Below, piece by piece: positions 50,857-59,063 of a DNA stretch of 64,000 nt (position 1 is the stretch's first letter; each line of letters begins with the position of its first letter). The stretch covers positions 1,054,001 to 1,118,000 of the forward strand of contig NC_008148.1 of assembly GCF_000014185.1 (NCBI RefSeq). Direction: 5' to 3'. Origin of the DNA: Rubrobacter xylanophilus DSM 9941 (GTDB lineage: Bacteria > Actinomycetota > Rubrobacteria > Rubrobacterales > Rubrobacteraceae). The translations under genes were made by a program, and so were the position numbers. The notes beneath the pieces were generated by a model. That model had not been told where the DNA came from. It saw nothing but the letters and a program-made list of their open reading frames with translations, and ran no database searches.

Positions 50857-51804
50857 GTGGGCGCGGCGGAGAGATCGGGGGTGAGGCGGATGGAGCGGGA
50901 TTACCCGGACCCTTCGGTGCTGGGGGGCGAGGTGGGGCTCTGGACCTCCATCCTCAACCACCTGCCGGCCGCCCGGATGAGGGAGGCCGCGGCCCTGGCC
51001 GAGGAGCTCGGCTACGGCGCCCTGTGGTTCGGCGAGGCTATGGGCAGGGAGGTTTTCGCCAGCGCCGCCATCCTGCTGTCGGCGACCGGGAGGATAAAGG
51101 TCGCCACCGGCATCGCCAACATCTTCGTGCGCGACGCGTGGGCGACGAACGCCGCCGCCAAGACGCTGGCGGAGGCGTACCCGGGGCGGTTCGTGCTCGG
51201 CCTTGGCGTGAGCCACCGGCCGCTGGTGGAGGTGCGCGGCCACGACTACCGCTCGCCGCTCTCGAGGATGCGCTCCTACCTCGGGGAGATGCGCCGGGCG
51301 CAGTTCAACGCCGTGAAGCCCGAGCGGGAGGCCCCGGTCCTCATCGCCGCGCTCGGCCCGAGGATGCTCGAGCTCGCGCGCGAGCTCGCCGACGGCGCCC
51401 ACCCCTACCTGGTCACCCCCGAGCACACGGGGTGGGCGCGGGGGATCCTGGGGCGGGGGCCCCTGCTCGCCGTCGAGCAGGGCGCGGTGCTCGCCGGGGA
51501 CCGGTCGGAGGCGCTGAGGCTCGCCCGCTCGCACCTGAGCCGGTACCTCAGGCTCCCCAACTACCGCAACAGCTGGCTCAGGCAGGGCTTCACCGAGGAG
51601 GACCTCGCGGGGGAGGGCAGCGACCGGCTCGTCGAGGCGCTCGTCGCCTGGGGGTCCGAGGAGGACGTTCGCGCGCGGGTGCGGGAGCACCTCGAGGCGG
51701 GCGCGGACCATGTGTGCGTGCAGGTCATAACCGACCGTCCCGAGCGCGGCCTCGACGAGGAGTGGCGGGCCCTCGCCCCCGCCCTTCTGGAGCGGGGCGG
51801 CTGA
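50857..51804 (+). CDS. Luciferase-like (LLM class) oxidoreductase, possibly F420-dependent
   Basis: A 315-residue TIM-barrel enzyme of the bacterial luciferase-like family. GLWTSILNHLPAARMREAAA at the N-terminus, the ATGIANIFVRDAWATNAAAK strand-helix and RFVLGLGVSHRPLVEVRGHDY are typical of actinobacterial LLM proteins annotated as F420-dependent. The cofactor (F420 or FMN) and substrate cannot be told from sequence. GTG at 50857 lies six bases after TATCTT with no ribosome site (leaderless); ATG 50890 is an alternative. Confidence 0.8.
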   Translation: MGAAERSGVRRMERDYPDPSVLGGEVGLWTSILNHLPAARMREAAALAEELGYGALWFGEAMGREVFASAAILLSATGRIKVATGIANIFVRDAWATNAAAKTLAEAYPGRFVLGLGVSHRPLVEVRGHDYRSPLSRMRSYLGEMRRAQFNAVKPEREAPVLIAALGPRMLELARELADGAHPYLVTPEHTGWARGILGRGPLLAVEQGAVLAGDRSEALRLARSHLSRYLRLPNYRNSWLRQGFTEEDLAGEGSDRLVEALVAWGSEEDVRARVREHLEAGADHVCVQVITDRPERGLDEEWRALAPALLERGG

Positions 51805-51820
51805 GGAGCCCGCCCCGCGG

Positions 51821-51826
51821 TATAAT
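51821..51826 (+). promoter_or_regulatory. Consensus -10 box before the CNNM gene
   Basis: A perfect TATAAT. Transcription should start near 51833, just before the ATG of the short frame at 51839. No -35 box is convincing. Confidence 0.65.
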
Positions 51827-51838
51827 GTGGCCGGCACC

Positions 51839-51931
51839 ATGAGCGAGGCATCGTTATCCGCTTTCACCGTACCCGAGGAGGCGCCGGACCGGCGCGGCAG
51901 CGTTGGAAGATCCCCTCTTATCCTCGTTTAG
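51839..51931 (+). CDS. Possible 30-residue leader peptide overlapping the CNNM gene
   Basis: An ATG frame (MSEASLSAFTVPEEAPDRRG...) begins 12 bases after TATAAT and ends at TAG 51929-51931, 29 bases inside the CNNM gene in another frame. It is the first start codon on the predicted transcript, and the CNNM start (TTG 51903) has no close ribosome site, so translation of this frame may deliver ribosomes to CNNM. Evidence is positional only; no homology is claimed. Confidence 0.35.
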   Translation: MSEASLSAFTVPEEAPDRRGSVGRSPLILV

Positions 51932-53231
51932 CCTGGCGCTGGCGCTGCTGCTCGTCGGCTTCAACGCCTTCTTCGTTGCGGCCGAGTTCGCGCTCGTGCG
52001 GGTGCGCGAGTCGCGCATCGTCCAGCTCGAGCGGGAGGGGAGCGTGCGGGCCGCGGCCGTCCACGAGGCGCTGCGCGACCTCGACGCCTACCTCTCCGTG
52101 TGCCAGGTGGGGATCACCATCGCCTCGCTGGGCCTCGGCTGGGTCGGGGAGCCGGCGGTTGCCCAGCTCATCGCGCCGCTTCTGCACGGGGTGGGGATAA
52201 CCGACGAGCGGGTCGTGCACGTTGCGGCGTTCGCGCTCGGCTTTTCGGCCATAACCTACGCCCACCTGGTCTTCGGGGAGCAGGCGCCCAAGTACTTCTC
52301 CATCCAGAAGGCCGAGGGCACCTCGCTGTGGATCAGCCGCCCCCTGCGGCTGTTCATGTACCTCTTCCGGCCGGTGGTGTGGGTGGTCAACGCCTCCACG
52401 AACCTGGTGCTGAGGCCGTGGGGGATAAGGCTCGGGGAGGGGATGGAGGTGCACTCCGAGGAGGAGCTGAGGATCATGATCTCCTCCTCCGCCGCCTCGG
52501 GGGTGCTGGACCCCGAGGAGCGCGACTACCTCAACAACGTCTTCGACTTCGGGGACCGGGTGGCGCGGGAGGTCATGGTGCCGAGGCCGGACATCGTGGC
52601 CCTCTCCAGCGACCTCTCCCCGCAGGAGATGGTGCAGGAGGCGGCCTTCGGCCGCTACACCCGCTACCCGGTCTACGAGGGGGACCTGGACCACGTGCTG
52701 GGGGTCGTCCACGTGAAGGACATCTTCCGGGCCTCCCTGGAGAGCCCCGGCGGCTTCGACGTGCGAAAGATCGTGCGCGACGCGCTCGTCGTGCCCGAGA
52801 ACAAGCCCATAGAGCAGCTGCTGCGCGAGTTCCAGCGGCGCAAGCTGCAGATGGCCATCGTCATCGACGAGTGGGGCAGCGTCGAGGGGCTGGTGACCAT
52901 CGAGGACGTCCTCGAGGAGATCGTCGGGGAGATCCAGGACGAGTTCGACGAGGAGGAGGCCAGGATAGAGGAGCTCGGCGGCGGTCTGTACGCGGTGGAC
53001 GGGAGGATCCCTATAGTGGAGGTCAACGAGTTCTTCGAGCTGGACCTGCCGCACGAGGACTTCGAGACGATCGGGGGCTACGTCCTGGGGACGCTGGGGC
53101 GCCCCCCGCGGCCCGGCGACGTGGTGGAGGCCGACGGGGCGACGCTGCAGGTCAAGAGCGTGGACGGACCCCGCGTCTCCATGCTCACCCTGCGCCGCAA
53201 GGAGCGCTCGCCGTCCTCCCCGCCGCCGTAG
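51903..53231 (+). CDS. CNNM/CBS-pair/CorC_HlyC membrane protein (hemolysin C family)
   Basis: A 442-residue protein with the CNNM (DUF21) membrane domain (about 1-190; FNAFFVAAEFALVRVRESRI, SLGLGWVGEPAVAQL, FGEQAPKYFSIQKAE), a CBS pair (about 205-330; REVMVPRPDIVALS, MAIVIDEWGSVEGLVTIEDV) and a C-terminal CorC_HlyC domain (about 345-430; AVDGRIPIVEVNEFFELDL). Relatives export Mg2+ or Na+ and are gated by ATP on the CBS pair. Start TTG at 51903 fits the family N-terminus but lacks a near ribosome site; a short upstream frame overlaps it. A second Mg-related transporter is at 27591-28865. Confidence 0.88.
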   Translation: MEDPLLSSFSLALALLLVGFNAFFVAAEFALVRVRESRIVQLEREGSVRAAAVHEALRDLDAYLSVCQVGITIASLGLGWVGEPAVAQLIAPLLHGVGITDERVVHVAAFALGFSAITYAHLVFGEQAPKYFSIQKAEGTSLWISRPLRLFMYLFRPVVWVVNASTNLVLRPWGIRLGEGMEVHSEEELRIMISSSAASGVLDPEERDYLNNVFDFGDRVAREVMVPRPDIVALSSDLSPQEMVQEAAFGRYTRYPVYEGDLDHVLGVVHVKDIFRASLESPGGFDVRKIVRDALVVPENKPIEQLLREFQRRKLQMAIVIDEWGSVEGLVTIEDVLEEIVGEIQDEFDEEEARIEELGGGLYAVDGRIPIVEVNEFFELDLPHEDFETIGGYVLGTLGRPPRPGDVVEADGATLQVKSVDGPRVSMLTLRRKERSPSSPPP

Positions 53232-53264
53232 GGCCGCCCGCTCTCTGGTACCATTGCATGGCGT

Positions 53265-54092
53265 ATGACCGAGACCGAGCGCGCGCACGGCATAGGGTTC
53301 CTCACCGCCGGGGCGATGGCGGAGGTGTGGGAGCGGGTGCGGGAGCGCCTCCCCGAGGAGGGCGTCTTCGACGCCCACGCCCACATCGGCACCGACGTGG
53401 ACGGCCGCTCGATGAGCGCCGAGGGGATGCGGGAGCGCATGCGGGCCGCAGGGGTGCGGCGCAGCGTCGTCTTCCCGCTCAACGACCCCAACGCCCGCGA
53501 GGACTTCTCCGGCCCCAACGACGTGGTGTGGGCCGCCTACGAGGCGCACCCCGGCTTCTTCGTGCCGTTCTTCCGGCTCAACCCCCACCACGCCTACGAG
53601 GAGGAGTTCGAGCGCTGCGTGCGGCGCGGCTTCGCCGGGCTCAAGCTGCACCCCGTCTCGCAGGACTTCGAGCTCGACGACCCGCGGGTGGTGCGCCTCT
53701 TCGGGATGGCGGCCGCGGCGGGGCTGCCGGTCATCATCCACGCCGGGTTCGGGATGCGGCGCATCGTGGAGCCCCTGCTCTCCGTCTTCGAGGCCCACCC
53801 GGAGCTGCGCCTGATCTTGGGGCACGCCGCCATGCCGGAGGTTCTGGAGGCGGTGCGGGCCTTCGGGGACAACCCCAACGTGCTCTTCGAGACCTCCGTG
53901 GTGCGGGCCCGCGACCTGTACGTGCTCTTCTCGGTCATGGACCCGGGCCGCATCTGCTACGGCTCGGATATCCCCTACGGCGACCTCCCCTCCACGCTGC
54001 ACGCCACGGTCGCCGCCGCCGGGCTCGCCGGGCTCTCGGAGGAGGAGATGGCCGGCGTGCTCTCCCGCAACATCCGGCGGTGGTTCCCGTGA
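53265..54092 (+). CDS. Amidohydrolase-family metal-dependent hydrolase (amidohydrolase_2)
   Basis: A 275-residue TIM-barrel hydrolase. First metal motif VFDAHAHIGTDVDG (H-x-H), then FAGLKLHPVSQDFELDD, PVIIHAGFGM (His), LILGHAAMPEV (His) and the last metal Asp in ICYGSDIPYGD. This is the amidohydrolase_2 group, which includes decarboxylases and lactonases of aromatic breakdown. Substrate unknown. TACCAT (53249-53254) lies ten bases before the ATG. It opens a run with a small helical protein and asparaginase II joined by GTGA overlaps. Confidence 0.83.
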   Translation: MTETERAHGIGFLTAGAMAEVWERVRERLPEEGVFDAHAHIGTDVDGRSMSAEGMRERMRAAGVRRSVVFPLNDPNAREDFSGPNDVVWAAYEAHPGFFVPFFRLNPHHAYEEEFERCVRRGFAGLKLHPVSQDFELDDPRVVRLFGMAAAAGLPVIIHAGFGMRRIVEPLLSVFEAHPELRLILGHAAMPEVLEAVRAFGDNPNVLFETSVVRARDLYVLFSVMDPGRICYGSDIPYGDLPSTLHATVAAAGLAGLSEEEMAGVLSRNIRRWFP

Positions 54093-54415
54093 GGGAGCCC
54101 CCCGCCGAGGCGAGCTCCCCGGACGTCCGGGCGGCGCACCTGCTCCGCATCAGCGGGTACCTGGACATAGCGATCATGTCCATGTGGAGCGCCAGCAGCC
54201 GGGCCTGCAGGCTCATCGGGATGGCCGAGGCCAGCGTGCGCGGCGCGGGCCCCGGCGGGGCCGACGAGGAGCTGCTCCGGCTGCTGCGGCGGCTGCTGCG
54301 CGAGGCGGCCGAGCGACACGCCGCGGGGGACTACCCCGCGGCGATGGCCCGGATGCGGGTGGCCCAGGACATGACCGACCTGAGGATCGTGCAGATAAAG
54401 AAGGGGCTCGCGTGA
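54089..54415 (+). CDS. Small helical protein of unknown function
   Basis: A 108-residue, mostly helical protein, with helices around residues 14-50 and 58-105. The C-terminal half (ELLRLLRRLLREAAERHAAG then AMARMRVAQDMTDLRIVQIK) looks like a charged hairpin. I do not recognise a family. It is sandwiched between an amidohydrolase and asparaginase II with GTGA overlaps at both ends, so it is certainly translated as part of that unit. Confidence 0.65.
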   Translation: MREPPAEASSPDVRAAHLLRISGYLDIAIMSMWSASSRACRLIGMAEASVRGAGPGGADEELLRLLRRLLREAAERHAAGDYPAAMARMRVAQDMTDLRIVQIKKGLA

Positions 54416-55407
54416 GGCTGCGGGGCAGGGTGGAGACAGCCGCCGACGTGCCGCTGGTGGTGCTCACGCGGGGCGGGCTCGTCGAGGGCGTCCACCGCGG
54501 CAGGGTGGCGGTGTGCGACGCCTCCGGCGCGGTCCTCGAGGCCGCCGGGGACCCCGACGCCCCGGTCTGCCTGCGCTCCTCGGCCAAGCCCTTCCAGGCC
54601 ATGCCGCTCGTGCTCTCGGGGGCGGCGGACGCCTTCGGCCTGGGGGAGGAGGAGCTCGCCGTCGCCTGCGCCTCCCACAACGGCGAGAGGGCGCACCTGG
54701 AGGCCGTCCGCTCCATCCTCCGGAAGGCCGGCCTCCCCGAGGAGGCGCTGCAGAGCGGCGCCCACCCGCCGCTCCACGCCCCGGCTGCGGAGGAGCTCGC
54801 CCGCAGCGGGGAGCGCCCCCGGGCGCTGCACGGCAACTGCTCGGGCAAGCACGCCGGGATGCTCGCCGTGTGCGCCCACCAGGGCTGGGACACCGGCTCC
54901 TACCGGGAGCCCGCCCACCCGGTGCAGCGCTGGATCCTGGAGATAGTCGCCCGGGTGTGCGGGGTCGACCGGGAGAGCATCCCCGCGCCCCGCGACGGCT
55001 GCGGGGTGCCCACCTTCGCCGTCCCGCTGCGGGGCCTCGCCGCCGGCTTCGCCCGGCTCGCCACCGGCCGCGAGCTCCCCGACCGGATGGCCGCCGCCGC
55101 CCGGCGCCTCCGGGAGGCCATGCGCGCCCGGCCCTTCATGGTCGCCGGGACCGGCCGCTTCGACACCGACCTCATGCAGAAGACGCCGCTCGTGGCCAAG
55201 AGCGGGGCCGAGGCCGTCTTCGCCGCCGGCAGCCCCGAGGGGTGGGGGCTCGCCGTCAAGATCTCCGACGGCGCCTCGCGCGCCGTGCGCCCGGCCGCGG
55301 TGGCCGCGCTCGGGCGGCTGGGGGTCGCCGTCCCCGGCGAGCGGGGGCCCTCCGAGGTGCGCAACCTGCACGGCGAGCCCGTGGGAAGGCTCATCCCGCT
55401 CGTCTGA
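54412..55407 (+). CDS. Asparaginase II-family protein
   Basis: A 331-residue protein of the asparaginase II family (the plant/Rhizobium AnsA-like group distinct from E. coli AnsB). Family blocks are VVLTRGGLVEGVHRGRVAV, CLRSSAKPFQAMPLVLSGAA, VACASHNGERAHLEAV, LHGNCSGKHAGMLAVC, DGCGVPTFAVPLRGLAAGFA and the Ser/Lys-containing LMQKTPLVAKSGAEAVFAAG. It hydrolyses asparagine or similar amides. GTG 54412 overlaps the small gene's stop. The neighbouring aat gene follows 11 bases later. Confidence 0.88.
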   Translation: MRLRGRVETAADVPLVVLTRGGLVEGVHRGRVAVCDASGAVLEAAGDPDAPVCLRSSAKPFQAMPLVLSGAADAFGLGEEELAVACASHNGERAHLEAVRSILRKAGLPEEALQSGAHPPLHAPAAEELARSGERPRALHGNCSGKHAGMLAVCAHQGWDTGSYREPAHPVQRWILEIVARVCGVDRESIPAPRDGCGVPTFAVPLRGLAAGFARLATGRELPDRMAAAARRLREAMRARPFMVAGTGRFDTDLMQKTPLVAKSGAEAVFAAGSPEGWGLAVKISDGASRAVRPAAVAALGRLGVAVPGERGPSEVRNLHGEPVGRLIPLV

Positions 55408-55418
55408 GGGAGGGCGGC

Positions 55419-55994
55419 GTGCGGCTCACCCCGGAGCTGCTCGTGGAGTGCTACCGGCGGGGGCTCTTCCCGATGGCCGGTCCCGGCGGGCGGGTCGGCC
55501 TCTACCGCTCCGACCCGCGCGCGGTGCTGGAGCTGGACGCTCTGCACGTCTCGAAGTCCCTCGCGCGCGTGCTGCGGAAGGGGGTCTATGAGGTGCGCAT
55601 CGACCAGGACTTCGAGGCCGTCATCCGGGCGTGCGCCGACCGGGAGGAGACCTGGATCAGCGAGGAGATCATCCGCGCCTTTCTCGGGCTGCACCGGAGG
55701 GGGCTTGCGCACAGCGTGGAGGCCTACGACGGGGAGGGGAGGCTCGCCGGGGGGCTCTACGGCGTCGCCCTCGGGGGCGCGTTCTTCGGGGAGTCCATGT
55801 TCAGCCGCAGGCCGGACGCCTCCAAGGTCTGCCTGGTGCGCCTCGTGGAGCGCCTCAGGGAGAGGGGCTACGTGCTGCTGGACTGCCAGGTGCAGAGCCC
55901 CCACCTGGAGAGGATGGGGGCCGTGGAGATCCCGGAGGCGGAGTTCATGCGCCGGCTCTCCGAGGCGCTGCGGCTCGACCGCGCCTTTGCCTGA
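55419..55994 (+). CDS. aat: Leucyl/phenylalanyl-tRNA-protein transferase Aat
   Basis: A 191-residue member of the Aat family, which transfers Leu or Phe from tRNA to N-terminal Arg or Lys and marks proteins for ClpS/ClpAP. Conserved blocks are YRRGLFPMA, WISEEIIRAFLGLHRRGLAHSVEAY, LAGGLYGVALGGAFFGESMFSR and DASKVCLVRLVERLRERGY, then LLDCQVQSPHLERMGAVEI. Slightly short at the N-terminus compared with E. coli (234). GTG at 55419 follows GAGGGAGGG. Confidence 0.93.
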   Translation: MRLTPELLVECYRRGLFPMAGPGGRVGLYRSDPRAVLELDALHVSKSLARVLRKGVYEVRIDQDFEAVIRACADREETWISEEIIRAFLGLHRRGLAHSVEAYDGEGRLAGGLYGVALGGAFFGESMFSRRPDASKVCLVRLVERLRERGYVLLDCQVQSPHLERMGAVEIPEAEFMRRLSEALRLDRAFA

Positions 55995-56175
55995 GCGGCC
56001 GCCGGGAAAACAGGGTAAGCGCGGGTTGCACGGGTCGCTTGCCGGGGCGCTGCGCTTCCGGGGCGACGGCGGGCTCTGCTGCCTGGAGCGCGGCACCCGG
56101 TCGGCCTCCTTACGCGTAGGGCGCTCCCCGGCCGCCTATCGGAGGGCCTCCCGCGCGTGGTAAGCTAGCCCCATT
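55995..56175. other. Intergenic region without recognised gene
   Basis: 181 bases between aat and the PAC2 gene. No credible frame or strong terminator. TAAGCT at 56161-56166, nine bases before the PAC2 ATG, may be a -10 box. Confidence 0.4.
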
Positions 56176-57075
56176 ATGGACGAGAGATACCTGGACCTTG
56201 AGTGGAGGCCGGAGCTCGAGCGGCCGGTGCTCGTCTCGGCCTTCACCGGCTGGAACGACGCGGCGGAGGCCGCCAGCATGGCCCTGAGCGCGCTGGGCAA
56301 CGCCTGGGGGGTGAGGCGCTTCGGGCGCTTCGACCCCGAGGAGTTCTTCGACTACCAGTCCACCCGGCCGCAGGTGAAGCTGGTGGACGGCGTGACCCGG
56401 AAGATAGAGTGGCCCGAGAACGCCCTCTACGCCACCGCCGCGGGGGGCGTGGAGGCGCTGGGGGGGCGGGGGGCAGTCCTGCTCTCCGGGCCGGAGCCGA
56501 ACCTCCGGTGGCGGACGTTCTCGGAGACCGTGGTCGGGCTCGCGCGGGAGCTCGGGGTGGAGATGGTGGTGACGCTGGGCGCCCTGCTCGCCGACGTGCC
56601 CCACTCGCGCCCTGTGCCCGTGGCCGCCAACGCCCAGGAGGCCTCGCTGGTGGAGGATCTGGGCCTGAGCGCCTCGCGCTACGAGGGCCCCACCGGCATA
56701 ACCGGGGTGCTGCACACCCTGTGCGCAGAGGCCGGCCTGCCCGCGGTGAGCCTTTGGGCCTCCATGCCACACTACCTGCCGGCGGTCCCGTCCGCGCCCG
56801 GGGCGCTGGCGCTGGTGGAGAGTTTGGCGGGCCTGCTGGGCACCGAGGTGGAGACGGGGGATCTGGAGCGGGGCGCCGAGCGCTACCAGGAGCAGGTCTC
56901 GGCGGCCGTCGCCCGCGACCCGGACCTCTCCTCCTACGTGAAGATGCTCGAGGAGCGCTACGACGCCTCCCAGGAGGAGGGGGGCGGGCAGATAAGGCAC
57001 CTCCCCTCGGGGGACGAGCTGGCGCGGGAGCTGGAGGACTTTTTGCGCCGGCAGCGCGGCGAGGACGAGCAGTAG
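56176..57075 (+). CDS. PAC2-family protein (proteasome assembly chaperone-like)
   Basis: A 299-residue PAC2 protein. Recognisable parts are RPVLVSAFTGWNDAAEAASM, the acidic WGVRRFGRFDPEEFFDYQSTRP block, LLSGPEPNLRWRTFSE and GPTGITGVLHTLCAEAGLPA with VSLWASMPHYLPAVPS. The family is widespread in actinobacteria with proteasome or ATP-grasp genes; the bacterial function is not established. The C-terminal 60 residues are charged and probably helical. No Shine-Dalgarno site precedes the ATG, in line with a short or absent leader. It converges on the DUF456 gene with a 19-base gap. Confidence 0.88.
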   Translation: MDERYLDLEWRPELERPVLVSAFTGWNDAAEAASMALSALGNAWGVRRFGRFDPEEFFDYQSTRPQVKLVDGVTRKIEWPENALYATAAGGVEALGGRGAVLLSGPEPNLRWRTFSETVVGLARELGVEMVVTLGALLADVPHSRPVPVAANAQEASLVEDLGLSASRYEGPTGITGVLHTLCAEAGLPAVSLWASMPHYLPAVPSAPGALALVESLAGLLGTEVETGDLERGAERYQEQVSAAVARDPDLSSYVKMLEERYDASQEEGGGQIRHLPSGDELARELEDFLRRQRGEDEQ

Positions 57076-57094
57076 GCGCGTCTCTTCCGGGTTT

Positions 57095-57634
57095 CTAGAC
57101 AAAGAGCGCGGCGACGAACACGGCGAGGCTGAGGAGGGCGAGCAGCGCCTGCGCCGCCGCCCCGGCCACGTACCCGACCAGCACCCCGCCCGCCGCCCGG
57201 GAGGTTCGCCGCCACCCGCCGCTCTCCTGCGCCTCCCCCCGCCGCCTGCGGCGCAGGCGCTCGCCGGCGAGGACCCCGGCCACCGCCCCCAGGATGAGGC
57301 CGGGGATCGCGCCGACCCCGAGAAAGAGCGCCCCGAGCAGCGTCCCGAGCAGGGCGCCCAGCGCCCCGCCCGCCGTCCCCCAGCGGCTCGCCCCGAAGCG
57401 CCGGGCACCGTAGGCGGTGGCCACGAAGTCGGCGGCGAGCGCCAGGGCGGCGAAGAGCCCGAGGGCTGCCAGCGCGGCGGGGCCGACCACCTCGAAGCCC
57501 GTCAGGTAGGAGTAGACGAGGGCGGAGAGGAAGATCAGGGGGACCCCCGGCAGGCCCGGGACCACGCTCCCCACGAGCCCCAGCAGCGCGGCGGCCAGGG
57601 CCAGCCAGAGCGCCGCATCGCCCGCCGCCCCCAC
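57095..57634 (-). CDS. DUF456 membrane protein
   Basis: A 179-residue protein with five or six membrane helices. The glycine-rich strings LLGLVGSVVPGLPGVPLIFL and the later GAIPGLILGAVAGVLAGE match DUF456. Function unknown for the family. GTG at 57634 lies seven bases after the larE stop, so it is the last gene of the minus-strand unit fabF-prx-larE-DUF456. Confidence 0.8.
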   Translation of the reverse strand: MGAAGDAALWLALAAALLGLVGSVVPGLPGVPLIFLSALVYSYLTGFEVVGPAALAALGLFAALALAADFVATAYGARRFGASRWGTAGGALGALLGTLLGALFLGVGAIPGLILGAVAGVLAGERLRRRRRGEAQESGGWRRTSRAAGGVLVGYVAGAAAQALLALLSLAVFVAALFV

Positions 57635-57641
57635 CCGGGCC

Positions 57642-58481
57642 TCAGCCGGAGATCACCGGCAGGCCCTTCTTCCTGCCCCTCAGGGCGGCGTTGAGGCTCC
57701 CGGAGCGGTAGCCGGAGAGGTCGAGCGCCACGTACGCGAACCCGGCCTCCTTGAGGGCGGAGCAGATCTCCTCGCGCATCCGGAAGGCCCGCTCCATCTC
57801 CTCCTCCGCAACCTCAAGCCGGGCTATCTCCCCGTGGTGCCGCACGCGGACCTGCCGGAAGCCCCGGGAGCGGAGGAACTCCTCCGCCTGGGCGACCTGG
57901 GAGAGCTTCTCCGGGGTTATCCGCTGGCCGTAGGGGAAGCGGCTGGAGAGGCAGGCCAGGGCCGGCTTGTCCCAGGTGGAGAGCCCCAGGTGCCGGGCGA
58001 GCCGCCGGACCTCCTCCTTGCCCACGCCGGCCTCGGACAGCGGGGAGAGCACCCCCAGCTCCCGCGCCGCCTTTCTTCCGGGGCGCCAGTCGCCCTCGTC
58101 GTCGGCGTTCGCCCCGTCCACGACGCACCCGTAGCCGCGCTCTCTGGCCATCCGCCCCAGCTCGGCGTAGAGGGTGCTCTTGCAGAAGTAGCAGCGGTTG
58201 GACGGGTTGCTCGCGTAGTTGGGGTCGTCCAGCTCGCGGGTGTTGATGACCTCGTGCCTTACCCCGAGGGAGGCGGCGAGCTCCCTGGCCTTCTCCAGCT
58301 CGGAGGGCAGGTAGGTCTCGTTGCAGGAGGTCACCGCCAGCACCCTCTCCCGGGAGAGGGCCCGCACGGCCACCGCGAGCGCGAGCGAGGAGTCCACCCC
58401 GCCGGAGAAGGCCACCAGCGCGCTCCCGTGCGGCGCCACGATGGCCTCCAGCTCCCTGAGACGCTGCTCCGCTCCGATCAT
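57642..58481 (-). CDS. larE: ATP-dependent sacrificial sulfur transferase LarE
   Basis: A 279-residue PP-loop enzyme that inserts sulfur into the nickel-pincer nucleotide cofactor of lactate racemase. The PP-loop is Ser26-Gly-Gly-Val-Asp-Ser (VAFSGGVDSSLAL). The cysteines Cys97 and Cys100 (NRCYFCKS) and Cys177 (LACLSSRFPYG) are present. The last is the equivalent of the sacrificial Cys176 of Lactobacillus, and the three together resemble the LarE group thought to carry an iron-sulfur cluster instead. No larA, larB or larC is nearby. ATG 58481 overlaps the peroxiredoxin stop (ATGA). Confidence 0.9.
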   Translation of the reverse strand: MIGAEQRLRELEAIVAPHGSALVAFSGGVDSSLALAVAVRALSRERVLAVTSCNETYLPSELEKARELAASLGVRHEVINTRELDDPNYASNPSNRCYFCKSTLYAELGRMARERGYGCVVDGANADDEGDWRPGRKAARELGVLSPLSEAGVGKEEVRRLARHLGLSTWDKPALACLSSRFPYGQRITPEKLSQVAQAEEFLRSRGFRQVRVRHHGEIARLEVAEEEMERAFRMREEICSALKEAGFAYVALDLSGYRSGSLNAALRGRKKGLPVISG

Positions 58482-59062
58482 CGCTCCCCCTTCCGGAACC
58501 TCCCGCGCCCCCGCAGCCAGCCGGCGACCTCCCCGGCGTGGGCGTCCGGGGGGAACACGGGGTAGAAGACGTGCTCGACGCGCCCCTCCTCGACGACCAT
58601 GGTCAGCCGCCGCAAAAGGATTCTCCCCTCCACCTTGAAGGTGGGCAGCCCCAGCGCGCGGGCGAACGCGAGCTCCCCGTCGCTCAGCAGCTCGAAGGGC
58701 AGCCCGAGCCTCTCCCGCGCCTCCCGCTGGTCCCCGGTGCTCTGGGCGCTCAGCCCGAAGACGCGCGCCCCGAGCGAGGCCAGCTCCGCGTGGCGGTCGC
58801 GGAAGCCGCAGGACTCCGGCGTGCACCCGCGGGCGCCCGGGATCCCGTTCCACCCCTCGGGCAGCGGGCTCCCGGGGCGCACGGTCATCGGGTAGCAGTA
58901 GACGACGGTGGTGCCGGGGAGCGCGGAGAGGTCCACGCTCCTCCCGGAGGTGGCGGGGAGGGCCAGCGAGGGCAGCCGCGTCCCGGGCAGGTGCCGGGCG
59001 GCCCCGTCGTCCTGGGGGACGGGCAGGTCTTCGGGGAGGGTGTAGGGGTCTTCGACGCCCAT
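58478..59062 (-). CDS. PrxQ-like peroxiredoxin
   Basis: A 194-residue thioredoxin-fold peroxidase. The active motif is Gly-Cys80-Thr-Pro-Glu-Ser-Cys85-Gly-Phe-Arg-Asp, the PrxQ/BCP pattern with peroxidatic Cys80 and resolving Cys85. An insertion of about 17 residues (VRPGSPLPEGWNGIPGAR) lies between the YCYP strand and the active loop, which is unusual. Reduces hydroperoxides using thioredoxin. Start ATG 59062 lies one base after the fabF stop, and its stop overlaps larE. Confidence 0.83.
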   Translation of the reverse strand: MGVEDPYTLPEDLPVPQDDGAARHLPGTRLPSLALPATSGRSVDLSALPGTTVVYCYPMTVRPGSPLPEGWNGIPGARGCTPESCGFRDRHAELASLGARVFGLSAQSTGDQREARERLGLPFELLSDGELAFARALGLPTFKVEGRILLRRLTMVVEEGRVEHVFYPVFPPDAHAGEVAGWLRGRGRFRKGER

Positions 59063-59063
59063 C

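Noticed and set aside
55995-56175. A small RNA or short gene between aat and the PAC2 gene
   Set aside because: No ribosome site with a credible frame, no terminator and no stable hairpin longer than expected from GC content.
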